Below, in pieces: positions 29,749 to 38,895 of a stretch of DNA of 64,000 nt (positions within the stretch are counted from its first letter, which is position 1; each line of letters starts with the position of its first letter). The stretch comes from Hydrogenophilus sp. (GTDB lineage: Bacteria; Pseudomonadota; Gammaproteobacteria; Burkholderiales; Thiobacillaceae). The stretch lies in NCBI GenBank assembly GCA_020725265.1, contig DYFK01000009.1, positions 84,711-148,710 of the forward strand, given 5' to 3'. Both the position numbers and the translations under genes were made by a program. Under the pieces are notes generated by a model. The model had not been told where the DNA came from and did no database searches. It saw nothing but the letters and a program-made list of their open reading frames with translations.

Positions 29749-31458
29749 TCAAACCAGGATCATCTCGGACAGGCCCTTGCCGGCCGGAATCATCGGAAAC
29801 ACGTTTTCACGCGGATCGGTCAGGAAATTCAGAAAGACCAGTTTGTCCTTGTGCTTGCCGAAGGCATCGCGCAGCGCAGGTTCGACATCCTCCGGCTTCT
29901 CGATGGTGATGCCGACATGGCCATAGGCCTCGGCCAGCTTGACGAAGTCAGGCAACGAATTCATGTAGGACTCGGCGTAGCGCTCCTCGTAGAAGAACTC
30001 CTGCCACTGCCGGACCATGCCGAGATAGCCGTTGTTGAGCAGGATGATCTTCAGTGGCAGGTTCCACTCCTTGCAGGTCGACAGTTCCTGGATGTTCATC
30101 TGGATGCTGCCTTCGCCGGTGACGCAGGCCACCATCGCGTCAGGGTAGGCCATCTGCACGCCCATCGCCGCCGGCAGGCCGAAGCCCATGGTGCCAAGGC
30201 CACCGGAGTTGATCCAGCGGCGCGGCTTGGCGAACTGGTAGTACTGTGCCGCCCACATCTGATGCTGGCCGACATCGGAGGTGACATAGGCGTCACCGCC
30301 GGTCACTTCGTACAGCTTCTCGATCACGAACTGCGGCTTGATCACCGGCGCGGCGCGATCGTATTTCAGGCAGTCCTGTGCACGCCACAGTTCGATCTGC
30401 GCCCACCAGGCCTTGAGCGCGGAAGCATCCGGCCGCTCCTTGCCGGATTTGACCTGCTTGATGATCTCTTCGACTACCTGGGCGACATCGCCGACGATGG
30501 GCACGTCGACGCGGACGCGCTTGGAAATCGAGGAAGGGTCGACATCGATGTGAATGATGCGACGAGCTTCCTTGGCGAAATGCTTGGGATTGCCGATCAC
30601 GCGATCATCAAAGCGCGCGCCGACGGCCAGCAGCACGTCGCAGTGCTGCATGGCCATGTTCGCCTCGATGGTGCCATGCATGCCCAGCATGCCCAGGAAC
30701 AAGGGATCCGGCGCGGGGTAACCACCAAGGCCCATGAGCGTGCTGGTGGCCGGGTACCCGAGCAGCCGGACCAGTTCGGTTACCTGGCTGGCGGCATTGC
30801 CGAGCACCACTCCACCGCCCGTGTAGATCATCGGCCGCTTGGCCTCCAGCAGCATCTGCGCGGCTTTCTTGATCTGGCCGGCATGGCCTTTGTTGGTCGG
30901 ATTGTAGGAGCGCATGGAAACGCTGGCCGGGTAGTCGTAATGACAGGCGTGCTGGGTGACGTCCTTGGGAATGTCGACGACGACCGGGCCCGGGCGGCCG
31001 GTGGCCGCGATGTAAAAAGCTTTCTTAATGGTCAGGGCCAGTTCGCGCACGTCCTTGACCAGGAAATTGTGCTTCACGCAAGGGCGAGTGATGCCAACGG
31101 TGTCGACTTCCTGGAAGGCGTCCTGGCCAATCGCGGCGGTTGGCACCTGACCTGTAATGACTACCATCGGAATCGAGTCCATGTAGGCGGTGGCGATGCC
31201 GGTGACGGCATTGGTCGCGCCCGGGCCCGAGGTGACGATGGCGACTCCGACCTCGCCGGTGGCTCGGGCATAGGCATCGGCGGCATGCACGGCGGCTTGC
31301 TCGTGGCGGACGAGGATATGCTTGAAGTCGTTCTGTTTGTAGATTTCGTCGTAGATATTGAGAACGGCGCCGCCCGGATAGCCGAAGATGTGCTTGACAC
31401 CTTCGTCGCGTAGGCAGCTCACGACGATTTCCGCACCGGTCAATTCCTTGTCAGCCAT
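29749..31458 (-). CDS. ilvB: Acetolactate synthase large (catalytic) subunit
   Basis: A 569-residue ThDP enzyme starting at MADKELTGAEIV (ATG 31458); a longer frame adds 12 unrelated residues. It has the substrate-site segment IFGYPGGAVLNIYDEI with the catalytic glutamate in VRHEQAAVHAADAYAR, the FAD-contact middle domain, and the ThDP-magnesium motif (GEGSIQMN...NNGYLGMVRQW). It makes acetolactate or acetohydroxybutyrate from pyruvate. It begins the ilv-psd-pss-leu run. A tRNA terminator lies 75-105 bases upstream, so its promoter must lie in the gap 31459-31533. Confidence 0.97.
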   Translation of the reverse strand: MADKELTGAEIVVSCLRDEGVKHIFGYPGGAVLNIYDEIYKQNDFKHILVRHEQAAVHAADAYARATGEVGVAIVTSGPGATNAVTGIATAYMDSIPMVVITGQVPTAAIGQDAFQEVDTVGITRPCVKHNFLVKDVRELALTIKKAFYIAATGRPGPVVVDIPKDVTQHACHYDYPASVSMRSYNPTNKGHAGQIKKAAQMLLEAKRPMIYTGGGVVLGNAASQVTELVRLLGYPATSTLMGLGGYPAPDPLFLGMLGMHGTIEANMAMQHCDVLLAVGARFDDRVIGNPKHFAKEARRIIHIDVDPSSISKRVRVDVPIVGDVAQVVEEIIKQVKSGKERPDASALKAWWAQIELWRAQDCLKYDRAAPVIKPQFVIEKLYEVTGGDAYVTSDVGQHQMWAAQYYQFAKPRRWINSGGLGTMGFGLPAAMGVQMAYPDAMVACVTGEGSIQMNIQELSTCKEWNLPLKIILLNNGYLGMVRQWQEFFYEERYAESYMNSLPDFVKLAEAYGHVGITIEKPEDVEPALRDAFGKHKDKLVFLNFLTDPRENVFPMIPAGKGLSEMILV

Positions 31459-31533
31459 GGTGTGGATTCTTGCAGTCCAAAAGGTGAGAAACACTAGCGA
31501 ACGCCCTAGGCCAGGTCAAGCCGGGCTGGCCGC

Positions 31534-31563
31534 CAAAAAAAAGGGTTTGGCTTGGCCAAACCC
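31534..31563 (-). terminator. Rho-independent terminator for the tRNA-Lys pair
   Basis: Nine-base arms (GGGTTTGGC at 31543-31551 and GCCAAACCC at 31555-31563) with a three-base loop and an eight-base A-run on the plus strand (31535-31542), which gives a U-run on the minus-strand transcript. It directly follows the two minus-strand tRNA genes. Confidence 0.9.
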
Positions 31564-31570
31564 TCGAATT

Positions 31571-31646
31571 TGGTGGGTTGTCACAGGCTCGAACTGTGGA
31601 CCTACGGATTAAGAGTCCGCTGCTCTACCAACTGAGCTAACAACCC
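31571..31646 (-). tRNA. tRNA-Lys(CTT)
   Basis: A 76-base cloverleaf with encoded CCA. The acceptor stem is GGGTTGT/ACAACCC, the D arm AGCTC...GAGC, the anticodon loop contains CTCTTAA with anticodon CTT, and the T loop is TTCGAGC. It lies four bases after tRNA-Lys(TTT) on the same strand and before a terminator. Confidence 0.97.
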
Positions 31647-31650
31647 CGAT

Positions 31651-31726
31651 TGGTGGGTCGGGTGGGACTCGAACCCACGACCAACGGATTAAAAGTCCGC
31701 TGCTCTACCGACTGAGCTACCGACCC
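31651..31726 (-). tRNA. tRNA-Lys(TTT)
   Basis: A 76-base cloverleaf with encoded CCA. The acceptor stem is GGGTCGG/CCGACCC, the anticodon loop has TTTTAA with anticodon TTT, and the T loop is TTCGAGT. It is transcribed first in the tandem tRNA-Lys pair. The pair follows the thioredoxin-like gene by 66 bases and may be co-transcribed with it. Confidence 0.97.
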
Positions 31727-31792
31727 GCCGAAACCGCGATTATGTCAGAGACGGGGAATCCAGGTCAAACCGGAAATACCCGTCGCACTCCG

Positions 31793-32425
31793 TCAATAGG
31801 TGACGGTTTTCGAATTCCTGGCGGGCTTCGCCGGCGTCACGGACTTGGGCTTGCTGTAAGTGACTTCCTTGATCGCGGAGTTCGGTGCCGGTTCCGGCAA
31901 CTTCGTTTCCGCGAACTGGGTATTCTTGGTCTTGTAGTCATCCATGAAGGCAAGGACACGATTCATGCGCACCTGTCCCGGAATGAACATGACGATTTCG
32001 CCATCCGGGTCATAGATGTACGAGGTCGGGTAGAAATCGACCGGACCGACCTGACGGAACGGGCTGTCCGGGTTCCGTCGGGAGCCTCCGGCGACGATGG
32101 CGTGCAGTTCCTTGTTCTGACGCATCGCGGTCTCGCGCACGAGGTTCTCATCCGGCCCGTAATCCAAGGCGACGCCGATCACGACGAAGTCCTTGCGTTT
32201 GTTGAGTTCGTTCAGCGTGGGGACTTCAACCCGGCACAACGGGCACCAAGGCGCCCAAAAGTTGACCATGACCCATTTGCCCTTGAAGTCGGAGAGTTTC
32301 AGCTTCTTGCCGTGAATATCGGTGAACTCGAAGTTGATCGCTTTCGTGGGGGACTCGTTGGCCTGAGCCGGCGAAACAACCAAGGCGGCGATCCCGACGA
32401 GGAGAACGCCCAGCAGCTTACGCAT
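31793..32425 (-). CDS. Periplasmic thioredoxin-like (TlpA/ResA-type) protein
   Basis: A 210-residue protein starting at ATG 32425 (MRKLLGVLLVGIAAL). A Sec signal peptide ends near residue 22 (SPAQA-N). A thioredoxin fold follows, with the redox motif W-C-P-L-C (NFWAPWCPLCRVEVPTL) near 60 and a cis-proline region (YPTSYIYDPDGEIV). The last 45 residues are a basic, proline-containing tail. TlpA/ResA proteins keep cysteines of exported proteins or haem-binding sites reduced. It is next to a YeeE sulfur transporter gene on the same strand, so handling of sulfur carriers is a possible job; this is inference. Confidence 0.86.
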   Translation of the reverse strand: MRKLLGVLLVGIAALVVSPAQANESPTKAINFEFTDIHGKKLKLSDFKGKWVMVNFWAPWCPLCRVEVPTLNELNKRKDFVVIGVALDYGPDENLVRETAMRQNKELHAIVAGGSRRNPDSPFRQVGPVDFYPTSYIYDPDGEIVMFIPGQVRMNRVLAFMDDYKTKNTQFAETKLPEPAPNSAIKEVTYSKPKSVTPAKPARNSKTVTY

Positions 32426-32514
32426 CAAGTTTCCTTTCCATCTCACCGCGCTCTAGGGGCGGCCTTGAATCCATTATCGGCGCCAGTGTCCGACACTTGA
32501 ATGAAACATTTGCA

Positions 32515-33612
32515 TCAGGCGTCGCGCATCATCAGATAGTACTGGACTTTCATCGTGATCGCCGATCCCGCGACGATGCCGAAGAACACAATGAAGGAAC
32601 TGAGTGCCAAAGTTGATACACCGGTGACGGCCTGGCCAATCGTGCAGCCCATCGCGGTGATACCGCCGAAACCCATGAGCACGGCGCCGATGATGTGCCG
32701 GAACATGTCTTGGGGCGAATTGAAGTATTCCCATCGGAAACTCCGGCTGTAGACCGAATAGATGAAAGAGCCGAGCACGACTCCGAACACGCTGGCGACA
32801 CCGAAGGTGATGCGCTTGTCGCGCCAATAGGCCCACAGATCCATGACGTATGCGAGCGGACCTACGAAGGTCATGGATTCCGCGAGCCTGGAGTCGGTGC
32901 CGAGATAAGTCAGCTCCATGGTTTCCGGATCCTCGCCAAAGCCGAGGTAGCCGGTTACATACCAGCCCCCGGCGACGACCAGGCCAACGACCAGGCCAGC
33001 CAGGATGTTGTCGCGGCTATGCCGGAACTCCTTGTTGGCGAACACGAAGGCCAGGATCAGCAGTGCGAGGACGATGGCGACACCCAGTTGCGAGGTTTTG
33101 TCGGCCATGCCCAGCAGACTGGGCAGGGTTTGCAGCCCGTCGACGTGGATGGTGAAGATGTCCGCGCGCAGTACGCCATCGACGAAGATGCGCAGGATGC
33201 CGTTCATGGTGACCAGGGCGGTGTAGCCCAGGAACAGGAAGACCACCACGGACTTCAGATTGCCTCCACCCAGCCGGACCAGGGTACGTTGGCCGCAGCC
33301 CCCGGCCAGGGTCATGCCGACGCCGAAGGTGATGCCGCCGACCAATGCGGCGAACCAATGGATGGTGCCGCGGGTGTAATAGGTCTGTCCGACATCCATG
33401 TAGTTGTAATAGACAAGCAGATTGGTGCCGAGTATGGCCAGACCAATGCCCAGCAGCCAGGCACGCATGCGTCCCCAGTCGCTCATGTTGACGACATCGG
33501 AAACGGCGCCCATGGTGCAAAAGCTGGTCTTGTTGGCGACGTACCCAAAGATCAGCGCAAGAAAGAAGCCAAGCCAGGCAACGACCAGAGCCGGGTTTTC
33601 CACGGTATCCAT
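32515..33612 (-). CDS. YeeE/YedE-family sulfur-compound transporter
   Basis: A 365-residue membrane protein with about nine helices and two family repeats: GYVANKTSFCTMGAVSD (about 23-39), with its conserved Cys, and GMTLAGGCGQRTLVRLGGG (about 98-116). The second half repeats GFGGITAMGCTIGQAVTG near 325. Characterised members take up thiosulfate through conserved cysteines, and others are assigned to sulfur or selenium transport. That fits a sulfur oxidiser with sat and aprBA. It is followed on the same strand by a thioredoxin-like gene after about 90 bases. Substrate is inferred from the family. Confidence 0.9.
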   Translation of the reverse strand: MDTVENPALVVAWLGFFLALIFGYVANKTSFCTMGAVSDVVNMSDWGRMRAWLLGIGLAILGTNLLVYYNYMDVGQTYYTRGTIHWFAALVGGITFGVGMTLAGGCGQRTLVRLGGGNLKSVVVFLFLGYTALVTMNGILRIFVDGVLRADIFTIHVDGLQTLPSLLGMADKTSQLGVAIVLALLILAFVFANKEFRHSRDNILAGLVVGLVVAGGWYVTGYLGFGEDPETMELTYLGTDSRLAESMTFVGPLAYVMDLWAYWRDKRITFGVASVFGVVLGSFIYSVYSRSFRWEYFNSPQDMFRHIIGAVLMGFGGITAMGCTIGQAVTGVSTLALSSFIVFFGIVAGSAITMKVQYYLMMRDA

Positions 33613-33692
33613 CCTCAGTCTCCTCGGAGGTGTGTCTTGTTTGTTAGGGTGGCGGATTATTGGGTGCTCGGAAGCAGGATGACAATGCCTTT

Positions 33693-34364
33693 TCAGGGCA
33701 TGTATCGCGTCGGATCGATCAGTCCGGCCTGATCGAACCCCTGTCGCCGTAGCCGGCAGGAATCGCAGCGGCCACAGGCCCGGCCCAGTGAATCGGCTTG
33801 ATAGCAGGAGACGGTCAGGTGGTAATCGACGCCGAGTCGGGTGCCCAGCCGGATGATTTCCGCCTTGCTCAGGTTGATCAGAGGCGCCCGGATGGCGGTC
33901 GTGCTTCCGTTGGTGGCGCGTTTGGTGGCGACGTCAGCCAGGTGCTGGAAGGCTTCGACGAAGGCGGGACGGCAATCCGGGTAGCCGGAATAATCGAGAG
34001 CGTTGACGCCGATATAGATGGCTTCCGCGTCCAGTACCTCGGCCCAGCCCAGGGCCAGCGCCAGCATGATCGTGTTGCGCGCGGGGACATAGGTGACCGG
34101 GATACCGGTGCTGGGGGCTTCCGGCACGGCGATGCCGGGATCGGTCAACGCGGAGCCGGTGAAAGGACCCATGTCGAGGCGCATGACCCGATGTTCGCGC
34201 GCCCGCAGATGCGTCGCCACCGCGGCGGCGGCATCCAGCTCGGAACAATGGCGTTGGCCATAATCGAGGCTGAGGGCATGGCATACGAGCCCCTCCGCGC
34301 GCGCGACCGCCAGCGCGGTCGCGGAATCCAGGCCGCCGGAAAGCAGAACCACCGCCCGTGTCAT
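33693..34364 (-). CDS. queC: 7-cyano-7-deazaguanine synthase
   Basis: A 223-residue enzyme starting at ATG 34364 ([14 protein letters not shown]), four bases inside the queE stop. It has the PP-loop [10 protein letters not shown] (9-18) for ATP and the C-terminal zinc site [14 protein letters not shown] together with an upstream Cys ([13 protein letters not shown]). It turns 7-carboxy-7-deazaguanine into preQ0 with ATP and ammonia in queuosine synthesis. With queE just upstream it gives two successive steps; queD and queF are not in view. The longer frame to 34442 would overlap queE by 82 bases. Confidence 0.96.
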   Translation of the reverse strand: MTRAVVLLSGGLDSATALAVARAEGLVCHALSLDYGQRHCSELDAAAAVATHLRAREHRVMRLDMGPFTGSALTDPGIAVPEAPSTGIPVTYVPARNTIMLALALGWAEVLDAEAIYIGVNALDYSGYPDCRPAFVEAFQHLADVATKRATNGSTTAIRAPLINLSKAEIIRLGTRLGVDYHLTVSCYQADSLGRACGRCDSCRLRRQGFDQAGLIDPTRYMP

Positions 34365-35008
34365 CGGCCCCTCGCCTCCTGCCATAGCAATTTGTGCAAT
34401 TGCAATTGCATGCGCACCTGCGGGCCATCGCGCAGTATCCACTCGGCCAGGTCGGTGGCGGCCAGTCGGGACCAGGCCGGAGAAAGCAGGACGGGGCAGC
34501 GTTCCGTTAGTCGATGGCGTTGGATGATCTGTTTCGCCCAGCGGTAATCGGCCTCGTCGACCAGAACGAATTTGACTTCATCGCGTGGGCTCAGCAACTC
34601 GATGTTCTCCCAGCGGTTGCGTTCCACTTCTCCGGAGCCGGGCGTCTTGATGTCGACGACGCGGGCGACGCGCGCGTCAACGCTGCCGATATCGAGCGCG
34701 CCACTGGTCTCCAGGGAGACATCAAGACCAAGATCGCACAGCCGGGTCATCAATTCCAGGCTGGCGGCCTGAGCCAGCGGTTCCCCACCGGTGACCGTGA
34801 CGTGGCGGGTCGGGTGCGCGCGGATTCGGTCAACCACGGTGTCGAGATCAAGAAATTCTCCACCCTGGAAGGCGTATTCGGTATCGCAATAGCCGCAACG
34901 CAGCGGACAGCCGGTCAACCGGATGAATACCGTTGGCAAGCCGACCCGGCTGGCTTCCCCTTGCAGGGACAGGAATATCTCGCTGACGCGCAAACGCGAG
35001 GCCGACAA
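34361..35008 (-). CDS. queE: 7-carboxy-7-deazaguanine synthase (radical SAM)
   Basis: A 215-residue radical-SAM protein with the cluster cysteines C34, C38 and C41 ([13 protein letters not shown]), the N-terminal [12 protein letters not shown] that is specific to QueE, and the VTGGEPL SAM-contact motif. It contracts the pterin ring to give 7-carboxy-7-deazaguanine. The start is 12 bases after the cpoB stop, so the que genes ride at the end of the tol-pal cluster, a common arrangement in proteobacteria. Confidence 0.95.
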   Translation of the reverse strand: MSASRLRVSEIFLSLQGEASRVGLPTVFIRLTGCPLRCGYCDTEYAFQGGEFLDLDTVVDRIRAHPTRHVTVTGGEPLAQAASLELMTRLCDLGLDVSLETSGALDIGSVDARVARVVDIKTPGSGEVERNRWENIELLSPRDEVKFVLVDEADYRWAKQIIQRHRLTERCPVLLSPAWSRLAATDLAEWILRDGPQVRMQLQLHKLLWQEARGR

Positions 35009-35020
35009 GAGAGCCTGGCC

Positions 35021-35821
35021 TCAGTTCAGTGTGGACAACAGCTTCTTGCCGTTTTCCGCCGACTTGCTCTGCGGATATTTGGCGAACAGCTGGTACAGCG
35101 TTGCCCGGCCGGCATCGACTTCCTGGTTTTGGATGTAGGCGCGGGCCAGTGACAGCATGGCGTCCGGAGCCTTGGCGCTGTTCGGGAAATCCCGGATCAG
35201 GCGCTGGTAACCGGTGATGGCCGCCCTGAAATCCTGGTTGGCGGAATGCGAGAACGCCAGCCAGTAAGCGGCGTTGGCCGCCAGCGCGCCATCTGGATAC
35301 TGGTTCAGGAACTCCTGGAAGGCGGGGATGGCGTCGTTGTATTTGGCGGTCTTGACGAATTCGTAGGCCGAGGCATACGCGCGCGATTCGATTTCGGGAT
35401 TGATCGGCGCGCGCGCCACCGGCGGAGGCGTCGCGATCAGGGTCTGAGTGGGTTGCAGGCGAACCGCGTCGGTGGTTGCCGGGGCCGCGGCCGGGCGATT
35501 GGCGAGTTCGCGGACGCGATCATCGAGGTCGGCGAACAGGTCGCGACTGCGTTTGTCGGCATTGTCCAGCCGGTAGGTCTGTTCTTCCTGGATGCCGCGC
35601 AGGCGCGCGACTTCGGCCTTCAGTGATTCAACCTGATTGAGCAGGTTGAGCAGGCCCTGATTCTGCAATTGCGATTCCAGACGGGCGATACGTTCTTCCA
35701 GGGCACGGCTCGATTTCTGAGTCTCCGACGCGCGAGCCTGCGCATCCTGGCCAAAGGCATGGCCCGAAACCGCCACGAAGGGCAGCGCGGCCAGGAGGAG
35801 AGCGAAAGCGCGGGGTTTCAT
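35021..35821 (-). CDS. cpoB: Cell division coordinator CpoB (YbgF)
   Basis: A 266-residue periplasmic protein. A signal peptide ends near VSGHAFG at about residue 24. A coiled-coil segment follows (about 35-105; EERIARLESQLQ...VARLRGIQEEQ), then three TPR repeats in the C-terminal half (AYEFVKTAKYNDAIPAFQEF, GYQRLIRDFPNSAKAPDAML, in parts). CpoB links peptidoglycan synthesis to Tol-Pal constriction during division. Its start overlaps the pal stop by four bases. Confidence 0.93.
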   Translation of the reverse strand: MKPRAFALLLAALPFVAVSGHAFGQDAQARASETQKSSRALEERIARLESQLQNQGLLNLLNQVESLKAEVARLRGIQEEQTYRLDNADKRSRDLFADLDDRVRELANRPAAAPATTDAVRLQPTQTLIATPPPVARAPINPEIESRAYASAYEFVKTAKYNDAIPAFQEFLNQYPDGALAANAAYWLAFSHSANQDFRAAITGYQRLIRDFPNSAKAPDAMLSLARAYIQNQEVDAGRATLYQLFAKYPQSKSAENGKKLLSTLN

Positions 35822-36633
35822 TCGCCTTGATAGTAGATTTCGACGCGACGATTCTGCGCCCAGGCTTCTTCATTCTGGCCTTCGACCAAAGGCTTTTCCT
35901 CGCCGAGAGAGACCGCCTCGATCTGGTTTTCGTCGACACCGAGCAGGTTGAGGGCGCGGTAAACGCTTTCCGCGCGGCGCTGGCCAAGCGCGAGGTTGTA
36001 TTCGCGGCTGCCGCGCTCGTCGGCATGACCTTGCAGGAGCGCCTTGGCTTCCTTGTCGGTCCGCAGGTATTCGGCGTGCGCTTCGAGCACGGCGCGGTAT
36101 TCGTCGCGGATGGCGGCGCTGTCGTAATCGAAATGGATGCGACGTTGGGACAGGACGTTGGCCGGATCACGCAGGCCGGCGCGCGCCTGGGCGACGGCTT
36201 GCGCGACCGCGGCGGCCTCTGTCGCCGCTTCCGAGCCAGTGGCGTCGACGCCCGACGTGGCCGGATCGATCGCCGCGATTTCGGTGGTCTGGGTTTCCAA
36301 CGGCTGGGTTCGCACCGTTTCGATGGACTGAGGGGTGACGGTGGCGCGGGCGCCAGAGTCGACGGGCGTGTCGGTCTTGCGCTCGCCGGCGACGGCCCGC
36401 TCGCCCAACGGTGCTTCATCGATACCCGGGCGGCCATCGGGGCGGGTGGAAGCCGGGTCGATCGGGCCGTACACGCGGCTACCGGTATCGGTTTTTCCGG
36501 CATCGGCCGCCGCTTTCGCCGCTTCGGTGGCGATGGCGCGATCCTCGATGCTGGCCTGCTCGGTCGGGGTGTCGGCGCAACCGCTCAACAGGGCGATCAG
36601 CAGGGTCGCTAGGGCCAAACGTTTCATGGACAC
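35818..36633 (-). CDS. pal: Peptidoglycan-associated lipoprotein Pal with a long linker
   Basis: A 271-residue lipoprotein. The signal ends at the lipobox LLSGC with lipidated Cys19. The C-terminal OmpA-like domain (about 165-270) has HFDYDSAAIRDEYRAVL, LQGHADERGSREYNLALGQRRA and NRRVEIYY, the residues that bind diaminopimelate. Between them is an unusually long low-complexity stretch (about 25-160) rich in T, A, D and E; usual Pal proteins are 160-180 residues. It tethers the outer membrane to peptidoglycan and binds TolB. Confidence 0.94.
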   Translation of the reverse strand: MSMKRLALATLLIALLSGCADTPTEQASIEDRAIATEAAKAAADAGKTDTGSRVYGPIDPASTRPDGRPGIDEAPLGERAVAGERKTDTPVDSGARATVTPQSIETVRTQPLETQTTEIAAIDPATSGVDATGSEAATEAAAVAQAVAQARAGLRDPANVLSQRRIHFDYDSAAIRDEYRAVLEAHAEYLRTDKEAKALLQGHADERGSREYNLALGQRRAESVYRALNLLGVDENQIEAVSLGEEKPLVEGQNEEAWAQNRRVEIYYQGE

Positions 36634-36679
36634 TCCTTTTCAAATCTCGTCGGTAAACCGTCCTTCATGGCGCGGGTCA

Positions 36680-37975
36680 TCACGGCGCCCAGGCTGGTTC
36701 GCGCAGATCGCCGCCTTGGGACAGGCGCTGGCGAACCTTGCCGTCGATGCTGACGGTGGCAAGCACGCCACGGCCATTGACCAGGGTCGCGTACAGGATC
36801 AACCGGCCGTTCGGCGCGAAACTGGGCGATTCGTCATACGCGGTATTGGTCAGCACCTGCATTTGCCTGCTGTCCAGATCCATCACGGCTACATGGAAGC
36901 GGCCGTCACGCCGGTGGATGAATGCCAAGGTTTTGCCATCGGGCGAAATCGCCGGGGAAACATTGTACCCCCCCTCGAAGGTGACGCGGCTGGGAACGCC
37001 GCCCTCCACCGGTATCCGATAGATTTGTGGCGAGCCGCCGCGGTTGGAGGTGAAATAAATCCAACGTCCGTCCGGACTGAAGACCGGTTCGGTATCCAGA
37101 GAGCCGCCCCGTGTGACGCGGACGATTTCGCCGCTGGCGGGCTCCAGCAGGTAAATCTGCGAGGTTTCATCCTTGGACAGGACGACGGCCAGGCGGCGTC
37201 CGTCCGGTGCCCAGGCCGGCGCGGAATTGGAACCGCGGAACTTGGAAACCGCTCGCCGGCTGCCGTCGGCCAGGTTCTGGACGTAGATCACCGGTTTCTT
37301 GTCCTCGAACGAGACGTAGGCCAGCTTCTGGCGGTCTGGTGACCAGGCCGGCGAAATGATCGGTTCCGGCGAGGCGGCGATGGTCGCGGGATTCTGGCTG
37401 TCGACGTCGGCGACTTGCAGTTCGTAGCGGTTGCCGCGCTTGAGGATATAGGCGATGCGCCCCGAGTAACTGCCAGGCTCGCCCAGCAGCTTTTCGTGCA
37501 CCGCGTCGGCGATACGGTGCGCCACCGCGCGCAGGCCCGCGGGCGAGGTGGTGTAGGCGAGCGCGGCCAGGCGTGTTCGGCGCACGCTGTCGTAAAGCCA
37601 GAATCGCACCTCGACGCGGCCGGCTCCGGCCGGCTGGATCTGGCCGATCACGACGGCATCGGCGCCGCGCTCCTTCCAGTAGGGCAAGGCCAGGCTGTTG
37701 GGGTCGGCGGGCGAAATCACGTCGGCGTGCGGCACGACGCGGAAATAGCCGCTGCGCTCCAGATCGGCGGTGACCACGTCGGCCGGGTCGAGCATGCCGC
37801 CGGTCTTGCCGGCGAACGGCAGGATCGCCAGCGGGATCTTGTTGGCGGCGCCACCGATGATCTCGATGGTCATCTGCGCCAGTGTCGGCAGACTGGCCAG
37901 GGAAAGCAGGAGGGCAAGAAAGAGGCGCGGGAGCATGGTGGCGGCGATCAGGTCCGGTCGGGATTTTATCAGCAA
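36680..37975 (-). CDS. tolB: Tol-Pal system protein TolB
   Basis: A 431-residue periplasmic protein. A signal peptide ends near residue 34 (SLPTLAQ-M). The N-terminal alpha/beta domain (about 35-165; IEIIGGAANKIPLAILPFAG) is followed by a six-bladed beta-propeller of TolB repeats, such as SPAWSPDRQKLAYVSFE and APAWAPDGRRLAVVLS. TolB shuttles between TolA and Pal. It lies two bases after the tolA stop and 46 bases before pal. Confidence 0.97.
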   Translation of the reverse strand: MLIKSRPDLIAATMLPRLFLALLLSLASLPTLAQMTIEIIGGAANKIPLAILPFAGKTGGMLDPADVVTADLERSGYFRVVPHADVISPADPNSLALPYWKERGADAVVIGQIQPAGAGRVEVRFWLYDSVRRTRLAALAYTTSPAGLRAVAHRIADAVHEKLLGEPGSYSGRIAYILKRGNRYELQVADVDSQNPATIAASPEPIISPAWSPDRQKLAYVSFEDKKPVIYVQNLADGSRRAVSKFRGSNSAPAWAPDGRRLAVVLSKDETSQIYLLEPASGEIVRVTRGGSLDTEPVFSPDGRWIYFTSNRGGSPQIYRIPVEGGVPSRVTFEGGYNVSPAISPDGKTLAFIHRRDGRFHVAVMDLDSRQMQVLTNTAYDESPSFAPNGRLILYATLVNGRGVLATVSIDGKVRQRLSQGGDLREPAWAP

Positions 37976-37977
37976 TG

Positions 37978-38895
37978 TCAGACGCCCCTTTGCGCGGCCT
38001 CGGATGGCCGGAATTTCAGGATGATTTCGCGGAATTCCCGAGCCGCCTCGCGATCCTCGGGCAGCGGTAGCGGCGAGGCCTTCCTGATGGCGCGTTCGAC
38101 GGCATCGTCGTAACCACTCTGGCCGCTGCCACGCAACAACGAGACTCGCGAGATTTCACCATTGGCCAGAACGTTGACCCTGAACTCCACTTCCGGATTG
38201 CCTTTCAGATTCGGGGGTAGCGAGATGTAGCCGAGTACCTTGTTGCGGATTCTGTCGCGGGCGTCGTCGACTGCCTTGGCGAGCGCGCGCGTCCGAATCG
38301 CCAGCAACCGAGCGTTTTCCTGTTCGATGAGTTCCCGTTGCCGGCGTTCCATTTCCAGTTCCAGCTGGCGTCTCTGCTCGGCGAGACGCGTTTGTTCCTG
38401 GCGTTCTCGTTCCAGGCGGGCGTTTTCCGCGAGCAGGCGTTCCGCCTCGATCCTCGCCGCGAGTTCCCGCTCGGCTTTTTCCGCTTTTTCCCTTTCCTCC
38501 ACCTGCCTGGCCAGCTCGGCCAGGCGTGCTTCTTCCCGAAGACGGGCTTCCTCCTTTTTTTTCTCCAGTTCCTTTTGTTTCTCGGCTTTCTTCAGCGCGA
38601 TCTCGGCCTCGCTGGGCTGTGTGGGCGCTGGTTTGGGTTCAGGCTTGGGTTCAGGCTTGGGTTCAGGCGGCGTGACCGGTTCCGGCATGGCGGTCGGCAT
38701 GGGTTCTGGTGGCGATTCCGGCGCGGGTGGCGTCGGTGTCGGTGTCGGCAGGGCGCTCCACAGATCGGCCTCGACCGGTGCGCGCGGCGGGTTCTTCCAG
38801 GACAGTCCGAACATCAGGGCGCCCAGCAGCACGGCGTGGACCAGAATGGCGAGCGCGCCAGCCGAGACATGCTGAAGTCGCGGAACCGGGATCAT
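37978..38895 (-). CDS. tolA: Tol-Pal system protein TolA
   Basis: A 305-residue protein with one N-terminal membrane helix (about 12-33). A proline-rich segment follows (about 45-95, with PEPKPEPKPEPKP), then a long charged helix (about 100-210, rich in E, K, R, A), and a C-terminal domain (about 215-305) of TonB/TolA type (YISLPPNLKGNPEVEFRVNV...DDAVERAIRKASPLPLP). It spans the periplasm and passes proton-motive energy from TolQR to Pal-TolB. Its start overlaps the tolR stop by four bases. The repeats in the DNA at 38590-38680 are coding repeats. Confidence 0.92.
   Translation of the reverse strand: MIPVPRLQHVSAGALAILVHAVLLGALMFGLSWKNPPRAPVEADLWSALPTPTPTPPAPESPPEPMPTAMPEPVTPPEPKPEPKPEPKPAPTQPSEAEIALKKAEKQKELEKKKEEARLREEARLAELARQVEEREKAEKAERELAARIEAERLLAENARLERERQEQTRLAEQRRQLELEMERRQRELIEQENARLLAIRTRALAKAVDDARDRIRNKVLGYISLPPNLKGNPEVEFRVNVLANGEISRVSLLRGSGQSGYDDAVERAIRKASPLPLPEDREAAREFREIILKFRPSEAAQRGV

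Noticed and set aside
38590..38690. Short tandem repeat or satellite
   Set aside because: The repeats encode the Pro-Glu-Pro-Lys segment of TolA, which is normal for that protein.
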